Of a stretch of 64,000 nt of DNA, positions 17,716 to 26,034 are shown in pieces. The notes beneath the pieces are model-generated. The model was not told the DNA's origin, did not search any database, and saw only the letters and a list, made by a program, of their open reading frames with translations. Made by a program: the position numbers and the translations under genes. The DNA comes from Leptolyngbya sp. FACHB-261 (GTDB lineage Bacteria > Cyanobacteriota > Cyanobacteriia > FACHB-261): contig NZ_JACJPL010000015.1 in the NCBI RefSeq assembly GCF_014696065.1, positions 248,001 to 312,000 on the forward strand, in the 5' to 3' direction. The first letter of the stretch is position 1; each line of letters begins with the position of its first letter.

Positions 17716-18309
17716 TCAAGCCCTAGCCACATTTAGAATCGTGATGCGGCGCAAGGCCCGGTGGATTGTGCCTTCCTGCTCCATTTGATTGAGCAAGCGG
17801 GTAACAGTTACGCGGGTCGAGCCGATTAAGTCAGCAATTTCTTGATGGGTGAGGGGCAAATCGATCAGTTTGCCGTTCTCAACTTCCCGGCCAAATTTAC
17901 TGCTCAACCAAACCAGAAATTGCATCAACGAAGCTTCGACCGGGCGGCAACGGATAATGCTAAGCAACTCTTCTGACTGCTGGATCTGAGCGAGCAAGGT
18001 TGGCAGCACTTGGTACCAACTGTGAGATGGCAAAATGCTCAGTTCTACCGCAGTGAGGCACTCAATTTCATAGGGGTTCGCCTTGGAGAGAGGACGGCCT
18101 ACAACATCACCCGGTCCCCACAACCCCAAGGTGAGAACTTCGCCCTCTTCATTCCAGGTGAAGGTGCGAATAATGCCGCTCTCAATCCGCCACAAATAAT
18201 CCTGAAGCAGGGGCACCGACGCACGACGGACAAAGCTGCGACGGGTGAAATCGAGCCGAAAATCAGTGAACTTGACCGGAAAAGCTAGCGGTATTGTTCT
18301 TGCAGTCAT
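17716..18309 (-). CDS. Crp/Fnr-family transcription regulator, CysR-like
   Basis: A 197-aa DNA-binding protein with an N-terminal cyclic-nucleotide-binding-like beta roll (LWRIESGIIRTFTWNEEGEVLTLGLWGPGDVVG). Its C-terminal Crp-type helix-turn-helix (LPLTHQEIADLIGSTRVTVTRLLNQMEQEG) resembles NtcA and CysR. The ATG at 18309 overlaps the TGA of the preceding NIL gene (ATGA), so it is the last gene of the sulfur operon. In Synechococcus the Crp-family CysR is encoded within the sulfate-permease cluster and is needed for sulfur-stress gene expression. By position this is probably its counterpart. The frame extends to a TTG at 18315, but the ATG is the better start. Effector and targets are not visible. 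Confidence 0.85.
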   Translation of the reverse strand: MTARTIPLAFPVKFTDFRLDFTRRSFVRRASVPLLQDYLWRIESGIIRTFTWNEEGEVLTLGLWGPGDVVGRPLSKANPYEIECLTAVELSILPSHSWYQVLPTLLAQIQQSEELLSIIRCRPVEASLMQFLVWLSSKFGREVENGKLIDLPLTHQEIADLIGSTRVTVTRLLNQMEQEGTIHRALRRITILNVARA

Positions 18310-18680
18310 GACCAACTATCTCCATCAGGATTGGGTTTGCCCCAGATTTGGATGTCCAGGTTCTGAAGGTAGGCGAGTCCTTGCTGAAGCTGCGGCGGCG
18401 TGCCGTGCAATTCCAGGTCAAACCAGCCTTCGGCTTGAGGGCAATCTTCTAACTTGGCCCCGGTAATATTCACGAGCAAGCGGTGCTCAGAAATCAGGCG
18501 GGAAATGACCGGTTCTTGACGATGCTCACTGGGAATTCGAATTTTGACGCGGATGCGAGTAGCTGTGCCTCTATTCAGGTTTGAGCTAGTTAGATTTGGG
18601 CCAGGCAAGTTTGGGCTCGGTAAGTTTGGGCTAGGCAAACGCCCTGCCCACTCACGGGCTGCTGAGTGATCACCAACCAT
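18306..18680 (-). CDS. Single NIL-domain protein with a Pro-Asn-Leu repeat linker
   Basis: A 124-aa protein if started at the ATG at 18680, which overlaps the stop of the upstream NIL gene by 11 bp; a start at 18716 is also open. Residues about 17-36 are a low-complexity linker made of five-residue units (LPSPN, LPSPN, LPGPN, LTSSN). The C-terminal 80 residues form a NIL domain (IRVKIRIPSEHRQEPVISRL, then LLVNITGAKLE, then GWFDLELHG). NIL domains are best known as the C-terminal ACT-like, amino-acid-binding part of the methionine importer ATPase MetN. Placed in a sulfate operon, a sensory or adaptor role for a sulfur metabolite is plausible. Confidence 0.75.
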   Translation of the reverse strand: MVGDHSAAREWAGRLPSPNLPSPNLPGPNLTSSNLNRGTATRIRVKIRIPSEHRQEPVISRLISEHRLLVNITGAKLEDCPQAEGWFDLELHGTPPQLQQGLAYLQNLDIQIWGKPNPDGDSWS

Positions 18681-18975
18681 CTTGTTCAGGATTCGATCCA
18701 TGCCAAATCTCCACATCCAAATCGGACAGGTAAATCAGAGCGCTGCGAATGGCTTTAGCCGCACCCCGTAATTCCAGATCAAACCAACCGTCTTCATGAA
18801 CACTAGCCCCTAATAGAGCTGCCGAAATATTGATGGTTAGGCCATAGCGAGAAACCAAATGTGAAATGACTGGTTCTTGGTGGTTACGGGGAATCCGAAT
18901 GCGAATTCGGGTTTGAGTGAGACGTTGATCTTCAGCAGACGGATCAGGGGGTTCGTAATTATTTCGAGTCACCAT
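18670..18975 (-). CDS. Single NIL-domain protein
   Basis: A 101-aa protein consisting almost only of a NIL domain. It has RIRIRIPRNHQEPVISHLVSR, LTINISAALLGAS, DGWFDLELRGAAKAIRSALIYL and a DVEIW end strand. The fold predicted is the ferredoxin-like beta-alpha-beta unit seen at the C terminus of MetN. Its start lies inside the end of the ferredoxin gene (17-bp overlap), and its end overlaps the next NIL gene, so translation of the three is linked. It lacks an ATPase, so it must act in trans if it regulates a transporter or enzyme. Ligand unknown. Confidence 0.8.
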   Translation of the reverse strand: MVTRNNYEPPDPSAEDQRLTQTRIRIRIPRNHQEPVISHLVSRYGLTINISAALLGASVHEDGWFDLELRGAAKAIRSALIYLSDLDVEIWHGSNPEQDGW

Positions 18976-19324
18976 CTGAAGCTCCTATGCGACTTGAAAG
19001 GTGCCCAGCAGAACCTTTAAAGGGATTGACGTAGAGATCTTTCTGGCTTTCAAGCCCCACTTCAAACTGGCAATCCGCACGCGGATAAGCCACACACAAA
19101 AGCACATAACCGAGTGCAACCTGAGCAGGTTTGAGCGCTACTGCCTGAGGCTGTGCGACCTCACCCACAATCAAGCGAGCGGCACAGGTCACACAGGCCC
19201 CATAACGACAGCCTACGGGCAAGCGCAAGCCTACAGCTTCAGCACCATCCAGAATGAATTGATCTTCAGCAACGGTGATTACTTGCTGGCTGCGATTGAG
19301 CAATTCAATCTGGTAGGTTTTCAT
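18959..19324 (-). CDS. Plant-type 2Fe-2S ferredoxin
   Basis: A 121-aa electron carrier. The cluster ligands are in VGCRYGACVTCAARL (C-x4-C-x2-C) and the fourth cysteine is in YVLLCVAYP. The core matches chloroplast-type ferredoxins, followed by a variable tail of about 25 residues after FEVGLESQKDLYV. It sits between the SBP56 gene (81 bp upstream) and the NIL genes (17-bp overlap). It may deliver electrons to, or accept them from, the SBP56/methanethiol oxidase-like enzyme or a sulfur reduction step. That partnership is inferred from gene order only. Confidence 0.9.
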   Translation of the reverse strand: MKTYQIELLNRSQQVITVAEDQFILDGAEAVGLRLPVGCRYGACVTCAARLIVGEVAQPQAVALKPAQVALGYVLLCVAYPRADCQFEVGLESQKDLYVNPFKGSAGHLSSRIGASDGDSK

Positions 19325-19405
19325 CGCTGGCTGCTCCTACTGGATTGGACGGGTTGAGTTGATTGTCTTGGTCTGGTTTTCTTGGTCTGGGCTGTCTTGA
19401 TCTAG

Positions 19406-20782
19406 CTAGACCCAAATATCCGAGGTGACATCACCGCCGGGATAGCGCATTTCGTGAGCACGGGCCGGTCCATGTGGTTCTTTGCCAAAATCAACGTAGA
19501 AGTTCTCGTTGATTTGCAAACCGCCTTGCTCGGTATCGCAATCGATCTGCAATAGATAAGAACCCGTCTCGGTCATATCGGGATAGAACTGATTGTCCCA
19601 AGTGCTAAACAACGAGCTAGTGACATAGAGGCGTTTGCCATCCAAACTCAGTTGCAGCATTTGCGGGCCACCCACTAGTTTGTGCCCTTTGACTTCACCA
19701 CCCTTGCCCAACAAACCGCCGCACCAAACTTGACCGACTAGCTTGGGATTAGCTGGATCGCTGATGTCGTACTGACGAATATCGCCATGCAACCAGTTAG
19801 AGAAATAGAGATAGCGATCGTCCAGCGAAATCAGCAGGTCGGTAATTAAAGAGGGCACTGGAAAAGGCCAACCTTCCAATTCAACGGACGGCACATCGAC
19901 TGCTTTACTGACCTTCCATTGCCCATCAGTCTTTTGCCAATGCCAGATATTACTACTGAGCGCAGCACCAACATAGCCGTGAGTGCTATCGGGGTTGTGA
20001 TGGAAGCGCACTTCGAGAGGAATTAAGCCCTCTTCACCCAGGTCAACACTCTGCGTAATTTCGTGTTTGGCCCAATCCCAAAAATGCAATTGCCGACCGT
20101 AGTTGCCAGCGCTGACATCTTCTAAATTGAAGCCGGGATAGTAAGTTTTGGGTGCGCCCCATTCGCTGCTGACCATCACATTATGGCGGGGCTGATACCA
20201 GAAGTCGTAATTGAAGCGCATGGCATCTGCCTGGTGTTCCCAACGCCCAGCGATATCAAAGTTTTCATCCAGCAGCAAAAAGCCGCCGGGGGCATTACCC
20301 TGACTATCCCCCAACATCGAAATCATGATTTGACCATCGGCCAGACAATGCACCGTATGGGGAGCGGTCAGGTCAGTTTTGGCTTTGATTTCTTCAGGCT
20401 CAATCACCTTATGCACTTTGGGTGCGTGGGCATCAGCCGTATCGATAATATAAATGCGGCTGGAGCGCTGACCGGGCACCACCATAAAGCGACGAGCGCG
20501 GCTGGCATCGTTGTGGCAAGAACTACAGGCATTCCAACCAAAGTGATGCAGTTCATCACCCAGATAGGGCATCTCCGTGCGGTAGATGACCTGGGAGTAA
20601 GTGGGTGAGGCTGGATCGACATCGACGGTGGCCAGATAGTCGGGAGCCTCAACCCTAGTGCCGGTGTAGAGGGCGATGGTGTAGAGCAGTTTCTCTCGCT
20701 CGGCCTGCATGGCTGCTTCTGGCGAGGCATAGCCGGGGCCACAGCAAGCATGGGCATTAGAGTGAGGGGTTTGATCAGACAT
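19406..20782 (-). CDS. SBP56 family protein (selenium-binding protein / methanethiol oxidase)
   Basis: A 458-aa protein of the SBP56 family, which in bacteria includes the copper-dependent methanethiol oxidase MtoX that makes formaldehyde, H2S and H2O2. Family landmarks are the N-terminal ACCGPGYASP, the cysteine motif GWNACSSCHND, and histidines in PHTVHCLADG, EVRFHHNPDSTHGYVG and FSNWLHGDIRQYD that fit a metal site. The C terminus (GPARAHEMRYPGGDVTSDIW) is also typical. I see no signal peptide, unlike secreted MtoX, so it is probably cytoplasmic. Its position in a sulfate-uptake operon fits sulfur metabolism: recovery of sulfide from methanethiol is the attractive role, while selenium binding is the older annotation. 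Confidence 0.88.
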   Translation of the reverse strand: MSDQTPHSNAHACCGPGYASPEAAMQAEREKLLYTIALYTGTRVEAPDYLATVDVDPASPTYSQVIYRTEMPYLGDELHHFGWNACSSCHNDASRARRFMVVPGQRSSRIYIIDTADAHAPKVHKVIEPEEIKAKTDLTAPHTVHCLADGQIMISMLGDSQGNAPGGFLLLDENFDIAGRWEHQADAMRFNYDFWYQPRHNVMVSSEWGAPKTYYPGFNLEDVSAGNYGRQLHFWDWAKHEITQSVDLGEEGLIPLEVRFHHNPDSTHGYVGAALSSNIWHWQKTDGQWKVSKAVDVPSVELEGWPFPVPSLITDLLISLDDRYLYFSNWLHGDIRQYDISDPANPKLVGQVWCGGLLGKGGEVKGHKLVGGPQMLQLSLDGKRLYVTSSLFSTWDNQFYPDMTETGSYLLQIDCDTEQGGLQINENFYVDFGKEPHGPARAHEMRYPGGDVTSDIWV

Positions 20783-20820
20783 GGTTCTACACCTCTTGTT
20801 GAATGGCGCGAGATTAAGAC

Positions 20821-21558
20821 TTACCAGTCATCAGCAGCACCAGAATCGAACCACAACTGCAATTTCAGTTGCTTCAGATAGCTCAAACCCGACTGGATTT
20901 GCTGAGGCTGGCCCCATAACTCTAGATCAAACCAACCATCGTCCCGAGCCTCTGGGCCTAGCAGCGCCCCAGCAATATTGACTGTCAGGCTGTATTGCGA
21001 AACCAGTCTGGAAATGACTGGTTCCTCACGAAAGGTTTTGGGAATACGCACGCGCACCCGAGTGTGGGCCAAAGCCTGATCGATTACAGGCGAACGAGTA
21101 GCAGATGAATGGGTAGCAGGCGTCGCGCTGTCTGTAGGGCTTGTATGGTCCGGGTTGGTATAGCCTGGGTTGATATTGCCTAAGTGGGTAGAGTTTACAT
21201 CGGCTTGCGGTTGCTTAGGCTTCACTAATTTGCTTTCCAGAATGTCCTTCAGGGTCAAGCCATAGACATCCAGATTGAGCGATTGCAAGTAGTCAATGCC
21301 CGCTGCCGTTTGCTCAGCTGTGCCCTGCAGTTCCAAATCAAACCAGCCTTCATCACGGGCATTCGCCCCTAGCAAAGCAGCGGTAATATTAACCACTAGA
21401 TTATGCCGGGAAGCAAGTTGCGAAATAACGGGATCCTGATAGTAATTTCGAGGAATCCGCACCCGAACTCGCGTTTGAATAATTGAATCAGTGGCGTCTG
21501 AATGGTTAGATTCAGGGGTTTGAGCTTGAGCTTGAACTTTGCTGCTTTGAACAGCCAT
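20821..21558 (-). CDS. Tandem NIL-domain protein (two NIL domains)
   Basis: A 245-aa protein with two NIL domains. The first spans about residues 27-103 (TRVRVRIPRNYYQDPVISQL, LVVNITAALLGAN, GWFDLELQG) and the second about 165-243 (TRVRVRIPKTFREEPVISRL, LTVNIAGALLGPE, GWFDLELWG). They are joined by a Ser/Thr/Pro-rich linker. There is no ATPase or membrane segment. It lies 34 bp after cysW and 38 bp before SBP56, so it is co-transcribed with the sulfate permease. The two domains may bind a sulfur amino acid, or may regulate the transporter in trans as the MetN NIL domain does in cis. No characterised homolog is known to me. Confidence 0.8.
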   Translation of the reverse strand: MAVQSSKVQAQAQTPESNHSDATDSIIQTRVRVRIPRNYYQDPVISQLASRHNLVVNITAALLGANARDEGWFDLELQGTAEQTAAGIDYLQSLNLDVYGLTLKDILESKLVKPKQPQADVNSTHLGNINPGYTNPDHTSPTDSATPATHSSATRSPVIDQALAHTRVRVRIPKTFREEPVISRLVSQYSLTVNIAGALLGPEARDDGWFDLELWGQPQQIQSGLSYLKQLKLQLWFDSGAADDW

Positions 21559-21592
21559 CTTGAACTTCTCCTATGTAGCGTTGATTCAGCTT

Positions 21593-22471
21593 TTATTCGG
21601 CATCACGAATGCGAGTTTTGCGCTCTAGAATTTCCTTGAGCACCAGGGTCACGAGCGCTAGAGCTGCCAGCAGAACCGCTGCTGAAAAAGCGGCCTGAGT
21701 TTGGTACTGTTTGTAAGCTTCTTCAACAAATAGCGGCAGGGTTTGGGTCTTGCGAGCAATGTTGCCCGAGACAACCGTAACCGCACCAAATTCACCCATT
21801 GCTCTAGCATTCGTGAGAATCACGCCGTAGAGCAAACCCCAACGAATATTGGGTAACGTGACTCGCCAGAAAATTTGCCAATCACTCGCGCCCAAGGTTT
21901 TGGCAGCTTCTTCTTGATCCGAGCCTGCTTCTTCTAAAACAGGCAAAACCTCACGGGCAACAAAGGGCATGGTCACAAAAGCAGTGGCTAAGACCATACC
22001 GGGCAGGGCAAAAATGATCCTGATGTCTTCGGCCTGCAAAAAGGGGCCAAACCAACCGTTGCGCCCGTAGAGCAAGACAATCATCAGACCAGCAACTACC
22101 GGCGACACCGCAAACGGCACATCCAAAATGCTGATCACGAAAGCACGACCTGGAAACCGATGTCGAGCAATCGCCCAAGCTGCACACAAACCAAACACTG
22201 TATTCAGGGGCACCACAATCAGGGCAATGAGCACTGTGAGCTGGATGGCATGCACGAAGTTAGGTTCGGTCAGGTTGGCGATAAAAGCACCGAAGCCGTT
22301 CTTAAAGGCTTCGTAAAAAACATTGACTGCTGGGATAAATAGCACCACGCCTAAGTAAGCCAGAGCCACGCCGATCAGCGTAAATTTGACCCAAGCCCGC
22401 TCTTGATCCGGTGCGTCTTGCTGGGAGACGCCAAAGGAATGACCCGCAGGCTGTTCTAATTTAGTCGGCAT
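21593..22471 (-). CDS. cysW: Sulfate ABC transporter permease CysW
   Basis: Inner-membrane subunit of the sulfate/thiosulfate importer, 292 aa with about six membrane segments. The ABC permease EAA loop reads [26 protein letters not shown], with the ATPase contact in the usual place. [32 protein letters not shown] is diagnostic for CysW. Its start overlaps the end of cysT by 11 bp. No cysA ATPase gene lies in this operon, so the ATP-binding subunit must be encoded elsewhere. Confidence 0.95.
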   Translation of the reverse strand: MPTKLEQPAGHSFGVSQQDAPDQERAWVKFTLIGVALAYLGVVLFIPAVNVFYEAFKNGFGAFIANLTEPNFVHAIQLTVLIALIVVPLNTVFGLCAAWAIARHRFPGRAFVISILDVPFAVSPVVAGLMIVLLYGRNGWFGPFLQAEDIRIIFALPGMVLATAFVTMPFVAREVLPVLEEAGSDQEEAAKTLGASDWQIFWRVTLPNIRWGLLYGVILTNARAMGEFGAVTVVSGNIARKTQTLPLFVEEAYKQYQTQAAFSAAVLLAALALVTLVLKEILERKTRIRDAE

Positions 22472-23321
22472 AACGTTGTCCCCAAGCTTGTAGCAAGTTG
22501 ATCGCCAGCAAGATCAACAGCGAAACAACCAACAAAACGGTGCCAATAACCGTTGCACCAGAGTAGTCGAATTGTTCAAGTCTCTGCACAATCAGTACCG
22601 GTGCAATTAAGTCCTTAAACGGAATACCTGAAGAAACAATAATTACAGACCCATATTCACCCACTGCCCGCGAAAATCCCAAGGCCACACCAGTCAGAAT
22701 TGCGGGCATTAGAGGCGGCAAAATCACTTGCCAAAAGGTTTGCCAACGCGAAGCTCCCAAGCACCAAGCCGCTTCTTCAATCTCTTTTTCCATCTCTTGC
22801 AGCACGGGTTGCAGCGTGCGTACCACGAAGGGCAGTGAAATGAAAACCATCGCCATCCCAACCCCTAAGCGGGTGAAGGCGATCTTGATACCCAGTGGCG
22901 CAAATAGGGAGCCGATCCAACCGTTGTCACTATAAACCGAAGCTAAAACTAAGCCTGCAACTGAGGTTGGTAACGCAAAAGGCAAATCAATTGCAGCATC
23001 GATAATCCGCTTGAACGGAAAGTCGTAGCGGACCAGAACCCAGGCGATTAAAACGCCGAATACACCATTGAACAGGGCGGCAATGAATGAGGTCACAAAG
23101 GTGACATCGTAAGCGGACAGCGCAACGGGACTGGTGGCAATCTTCCAGAAGTTAGCAGGACTTTCGGTAGCAGCCTTAGCAAACAGCGCCGCCGTTGGCA
23201 GCAGCAACATGATGCTGAGATAGCCAATGGTGATGCGCCAGGGCCAGGAAATTTTGGAAATCGTGCCTAAGGTGCTCTTCCAGCCAGGGGGTGAAGATTT
23301 GCGCAGAGATGATACGGCCAT
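22461..23321 (-). CDS. cysT: Sulfate ABC transporter permease CysT
   Basis: A 286-aa inner-membrane partner of CysW. It has hydrophobic segments from about residue 29 onward, the EAA loop [27 protein letters not shown], and the CysT-type [38 protein letters not shown]. It forms the transmembrane channel for sulfate together with CysW. It lies 123 bp downstream of sbpA, with a stable hairpin in the gap that may separate expression levels of the binding protein and the permease. Confidence 0.95.
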   Translation of the reverse strand: MAVSSLRKSSPPGWKSTLGTISKISWPWRITIGYLSIMLLLPTAALFAKAATESPANFWKIATSPVALSAYDVTFVTSFIAALFNGVFGVLIAWVLVRYDFPFKRIIDAAIDLPFALPTSVAGLVLASVYSDNGWIGSLFAPLGIKIAFTRLGVGMAMVFISLPFVVRTLQPVLQEMEKEIEEAAWCLGASRWQTFWQVILPPLMPAILTGVALGFSRAVGEYGSVIIVSSGIPFKDLIAPVLIVQRLEQFDYSGATVIGTVLLVVSLLILLAINLLQAWGQRYAD

Positions 23322-23372
23322 AGGGGAGAGTGAAGAGAATGGCTGGGTTCAACCGTTAACGGGATTGGGGTA

Positions 23373-23398
23373 GCACCGGGGCTTCAAGACCCCGGTGC
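23373..23398 (-). promoter_or_regulatory. Intercistronic hairpin between sbpA and cysT
   Basis: Perfect 9-bp stem (GCACCGGGG with CCCCGGTGC) and an 8-nt loop in the 123-bp gap. No T-run follows on the transcribed strand, so it is not a classic terminator. Such hairpins after binding-protein genes often stabilise the upstream message and give excess binding protein over permease. Confidence 0.55.
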
Positions 23399-23444
23399 CA
23401 TGACTGATGTGGCTAGCCAGCTAGAGATGCTGACTCAAGTTGCC

Positions 23445-24548
23445 CTACTTGCTGGCTTGGATTTGGTCGAACTCGGAACCGTCATCGAAGAACTTGGTCT
23501 GAATTTGATCCCAGCCACCCATATCTTGAGCGGTGAACAGCTTGGTGATTTTTGGATACTGGTCAGCCACTTCTGAACCTACCGCTGGGTCAACCGGACG
23601 GAAGCCAACTTTGGCAAATTCACGCTGTGCTTCTGGCGTAAAGAGGAACTGAACAAAGGCTTCAGCCACTTCTCGAGTGCCGTGCTTATCAACATTCTTG
23701 TCAACCACAGCTACAGGGTTGTCAATGGAGATGTTGACATCCGTGGGCACGACATAGGGTTGGTTCTCACCATTTTGCTTGGCAAGGATGGCCTCGTTCT
23801 CGTAGTTGATCAGAACGTCGCCCTGGCCTTGCTTCACGAAGACGTCAGTGGCTTCACGGGCATCCTTGGGCAGCACTGGCACGTTCTTAAAGACTTTGGT
23901 GGTGAACTCCTTAGCCTTCGCCTCATCACCGCCAGTCTGGGTGACCGAGCCCCATAGCGCTAGGAAGTTCCAACGGGCACCGCCAGAAGTCTTAGGGTTG
24001 GCAGTAATCACACTGACGCCATCTTTAGCCAAGTCTGCCCAAGTGTTAACGGCTTTCGGGTTACCCTCACGCGTGATCAGCGCCGCTACAGACTTGTGCA
24101 CAATCGAACCGTTAGGGGCTTCCTTCTCCCAGCCGGGCTGGATCAGCTCTGCTTTCTCAATTTTCTTGGTGTCCAGCGCCAGCGCCAAAGCCACGACATC
24201 AGCTTCCAAGCCGTCGATCACCGCCCGGGCTTGAGAGCCAGATCCACCATAACTTTGATTAAAAGTGACATTCTGACCTTTTTCCTGCTGCCACTTAGCC
24301 GTGAATTGCGGGATGATCTTCTCATAGGCAGCTCGGGTCACTGCGTAGGAAACCAACGTCAACTCGACGTCTTTTTGAGCAGCAGGGCTGGCGCCATCTG
24401 CAGGGCTGGCTGCGGAGTTGCTGGCATTACCCCCGGTGCAGGCTGCCATTGACACACTCAAGCTGACCCCAACCAGAAACAGCGCCACCAAACTCTTGAG
24501 TGACCTATTTCTGCGTATACTTTGTCCAATTTGTTGCCACCAACCCAT
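23445..24548 (-). CDS. sbpA: Sulfate-binding protein SbpA
   Basis: Periplasmic sulfate/thiosulfate-binding protein of 367 aa, first gene of the sulfur operon. A basic start and hydrophobic segment (SLKSLVALFLVGVSLSVSM) end in the lipobox-like SMAACTGG, so it is probably a lipoprotein. The mature part begins VELTLVSYAVTRAAYEKIIPQF and contains FNQSYGGSGSQARAVIDGLEADVVALAL, the sulfate-pocket region, and TSGGARWNFLALWG. The ATG is preceded by TAAGGAGCGCGTGAC, a strong ribosome binding site. Expression is probably induced by sulfur limitation, by analogy with Synechococcus and in view of the co-encoded CysR-like protein. Confidence 0.95.
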   Translation of the reverse strand: MGWWQQIGQSIRRNRSLKSLVALFLVGVSLSVSMAACTGGNASNSAASPADGASPAAQKDVELTLVSYAVTRAAYEKIIPQFTAKWQQEKGQNVTFNQSYGGSGSQARAVIDGLEADVVALALALDTKKIEKAELIQPGWEKEAPNGSIVHKSVAALITREGNPKAVNTWADLAKDGVSVITANPKTSGGARWNFLALWGSVTQTGGDEAKAKEFTTKVFKNVPVLPKDAREATDVFVKQGQGDVLINYENEAILAKQNGENQPYVVPTDVNISIDNPVAVVDKNVDKHGTREVAEAFVQFLFTPEAQREFAKVGFRPVDPAVGSEVADQYPKITKLFTAQDMGGWDQIQTKFFDDGSEFDQIQASK

Positions 24549-24605
24549 GTCACGCGCTCCTTAAATCCCCGATTATCCGCCCGGAATACCGGATTTATGT
24601 CTGAC

Positions 24606-24618
24606 TGTAAATGTTACA
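24606..24618. promoter_or_regulatory. Inverted repeat TGTAA-N3-TTACA upstream of sbpA
   Basis: TGTAAATGTTACA is a perfect 5-bp inverted repeat about 58 bp before the sbpA start and about 245 bp before the divergent DUF1997 gene. Crp-family proteins bind TGT...ACA-type palindromes, and one is encoded at the end of the operon. The spacing is shorter than the NtcA consensus GTA-N8-TAC, so the assignment is tentative. CCGGAATACCGG at 24581-24592 is a second symmetric element. Confidence 0.3.
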
Positions 24619-24863
24619 AAGGGATTGCCAAAAAGGCAAATGAAATTTTTTATCAGATTTGCCCTGACCCTGAATGCAGTAGCAACACCTGCCTGAGGAA
24701 TGAGGGTCAAGCTGGACTAAAGCCTGAGTTTGCATTCAGCGCGAATGGGTCGCAGGGCAGAATAACGCTTGGATGAGAAGTCTGTAAAATTAGGTTAAGT
24801 AATGTTCAGGTCTTGCCGTCAGACCTTTACGCTCTTCTCTTAAACCTCCCGAGTTTGTAACCC

Positions 24864-25454
24864 ATGCGGTTTACTGCCTCTCAGCCTGTGTCCCTGGTCG
24901 TTCCCGCCTTGCCAGGGGCTGCCCCTACTTTGGTTCGGCACTATCTGCGTCAACCACGACGCCTAGTCAGTGCGTTGGTTGACCCTAGTCGCCTGGAGAC
25001 ATTGGGCCCAGATCTATTTCGCTTAAAGATGCGGCCCCTGAACTTTTTGCACTTAGCAATCCAGCCGACTGTGGACCTGAAGGTGTGGGCGGAGGCAGAT
25101 GGCACCGTACGGCTCCGCTCGGTTGGTAGCCAAATTCGAGGCATGGAGTATTTCAACCAACGTTTTGCGCTGGATCTGGTGGGGGTGCTGCAACCCTTGG
25201 AGGTTGCAGGGCAAACTCGGTTGGTGGGCGAAGCCAATCTAGAAGTACGGGTCGAGTTGCCGCCAGCGCTTTGGCTGACTCCGACTCCCTTGCTGGAAGC
25301 CACTGGCACCGGTCTACTTAAGAGCGTATTGATGACGATCAAGCAGCGCTTAGCCGGACAACTCCTAGAGGACTATAGCCGTTGGGTGCAGTCTGATGCC
25401 CCTAACCGCAGTGCCCCTCACTTGGATCCGTCTTCGCTGCCAGCCAATGGTTGA
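24864..25454 (+). CDS. DUF1997 family protein
   Basis: A 196-aa conserved protein of cyanobacteria and plastids with no assigned reaction. It shows the family pattern: an N-terminal strand, the Tyr/Leu-rich LVRHYLRQPRRLVSALVDPSRLETLGPDLFRLKMRPLNFL, then VDLKVWAEADGTVRLRSVGSQIRG and a long lipid-binding-like beta region. The overall strand order suggests a START/SRPBCC-like fold, which is inference. The last 37 bp overlap the end of the convergent rnhB gene. It starts at ATG about 315 bp from the divergent sbpA. Confidence 0.8.
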   Translation: MRFTASQPVSLVVPALPGAAPTLVRHYLRQPRRLVSALVDPSRLETLGPDLFRLKMRPLNFLHLAIQPTVDLKVWAEADGTVRLRSVGSQIRGMEYFNQRFALDLVGVLQPLEVAGQTRLVGEANLEVRVELPPALWLTPTPLLEATGTGLLKSVLMTIKQRLAGQLLEDYSRWVQSDAPNRSAPHLDPSSLPANG

Positions 25455-26032
25455 AGCAGATCGAGCTGACAAGGCTTAAAGCTGCGGCGATGCAACGGAG
25501 TTAAGCCCTGGCGGGCAATGGCAGCTCGATGCTTACGCGTGCCATAGCCTTTGTTGGCTGCTAGATCATAGCCAGGGTATTCCAGTGCCAATTGGGTTAA
25601 CAGTTGGTCGCGCCAAACTTTGGCCACAATACTAGCTGCGGCAATCATCGGAGAGTCGCGATCGCCTTTGATGATGGTAGTTTGTGGCATCGGCAGCTCA
25701 GGCACTCGTTGATTGCCGTCGATCAAGCAATGGGCTGGCTGCGGTTCGAGCTGGGCAATTGCCCGCGCCATCGCTAATAGTGACGCCTGTAGGATATTGA
25801 TCCGGTCAATTTCTACTACTGAGGCACTGCCTACCGCCCAAGTGAGCGCGACAAACCGGATCTGCTGATCCAGCCGTTCTCGATCCAAGGCTGTCAGTTT
25901 CTTGCTGTCAGTGAGCCCTGCTTTCAACAGTAGGGGCAAACTGGCATCAGGCAGGATGACTGCCGCCGCTACGACGGGACCGAATAGACAGCCCCGTCCA
26001 ACCTCATCAACCCCCGCGACTAAGGGGGACAA
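25418..26032 (-). CDS. rnhB: Ribonuclease HII
   Basis: Endonuclease that cuts RNA in RNA:DNA hybrids and removes single ribonucleotides from DNA. At 204 aa it has the catalytic DEVGRG (9-14), TDSKKL (41-46), LIDGN with Asp105, and KGDRDSPMIAAASIVAK with Asp124. The start is a TTG two bases after the rne stop; no ATG or GTG precedes DEVGRG in frame. Translation therefore probably depends on ribosomes finishing rne. The rne-rnhB order is conserved in cyanobacteria. Confidence 0.95.
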   Translation of the reverse strand: MSPLVAGVDEVGRGCLFGPVVAAAVILPDASLPLLLKAGLTDSKKLTALDRERLDQQIRFVALTWAVGSASVVEIDRINILQASLLAMARAIAQLEPQPAHCLIDGNQRVPELPMPQTTIIKGDRDSPMIAAASIVAKVWRDQLLTQLALEYPGYDLAANKGYGTRKHRAAIARQGLTPLHRRSFKPCQLDLLQPLAGSEDGSK

Positions 26033-26034
26033 GT

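Noticed and set aside
25658-25665. HIP1 octamer GCGATCGC as a sign of HIP1-rich genome
   Set aside because: Only one copy noticed by eye, inside rnhB, which does not show enrichment.
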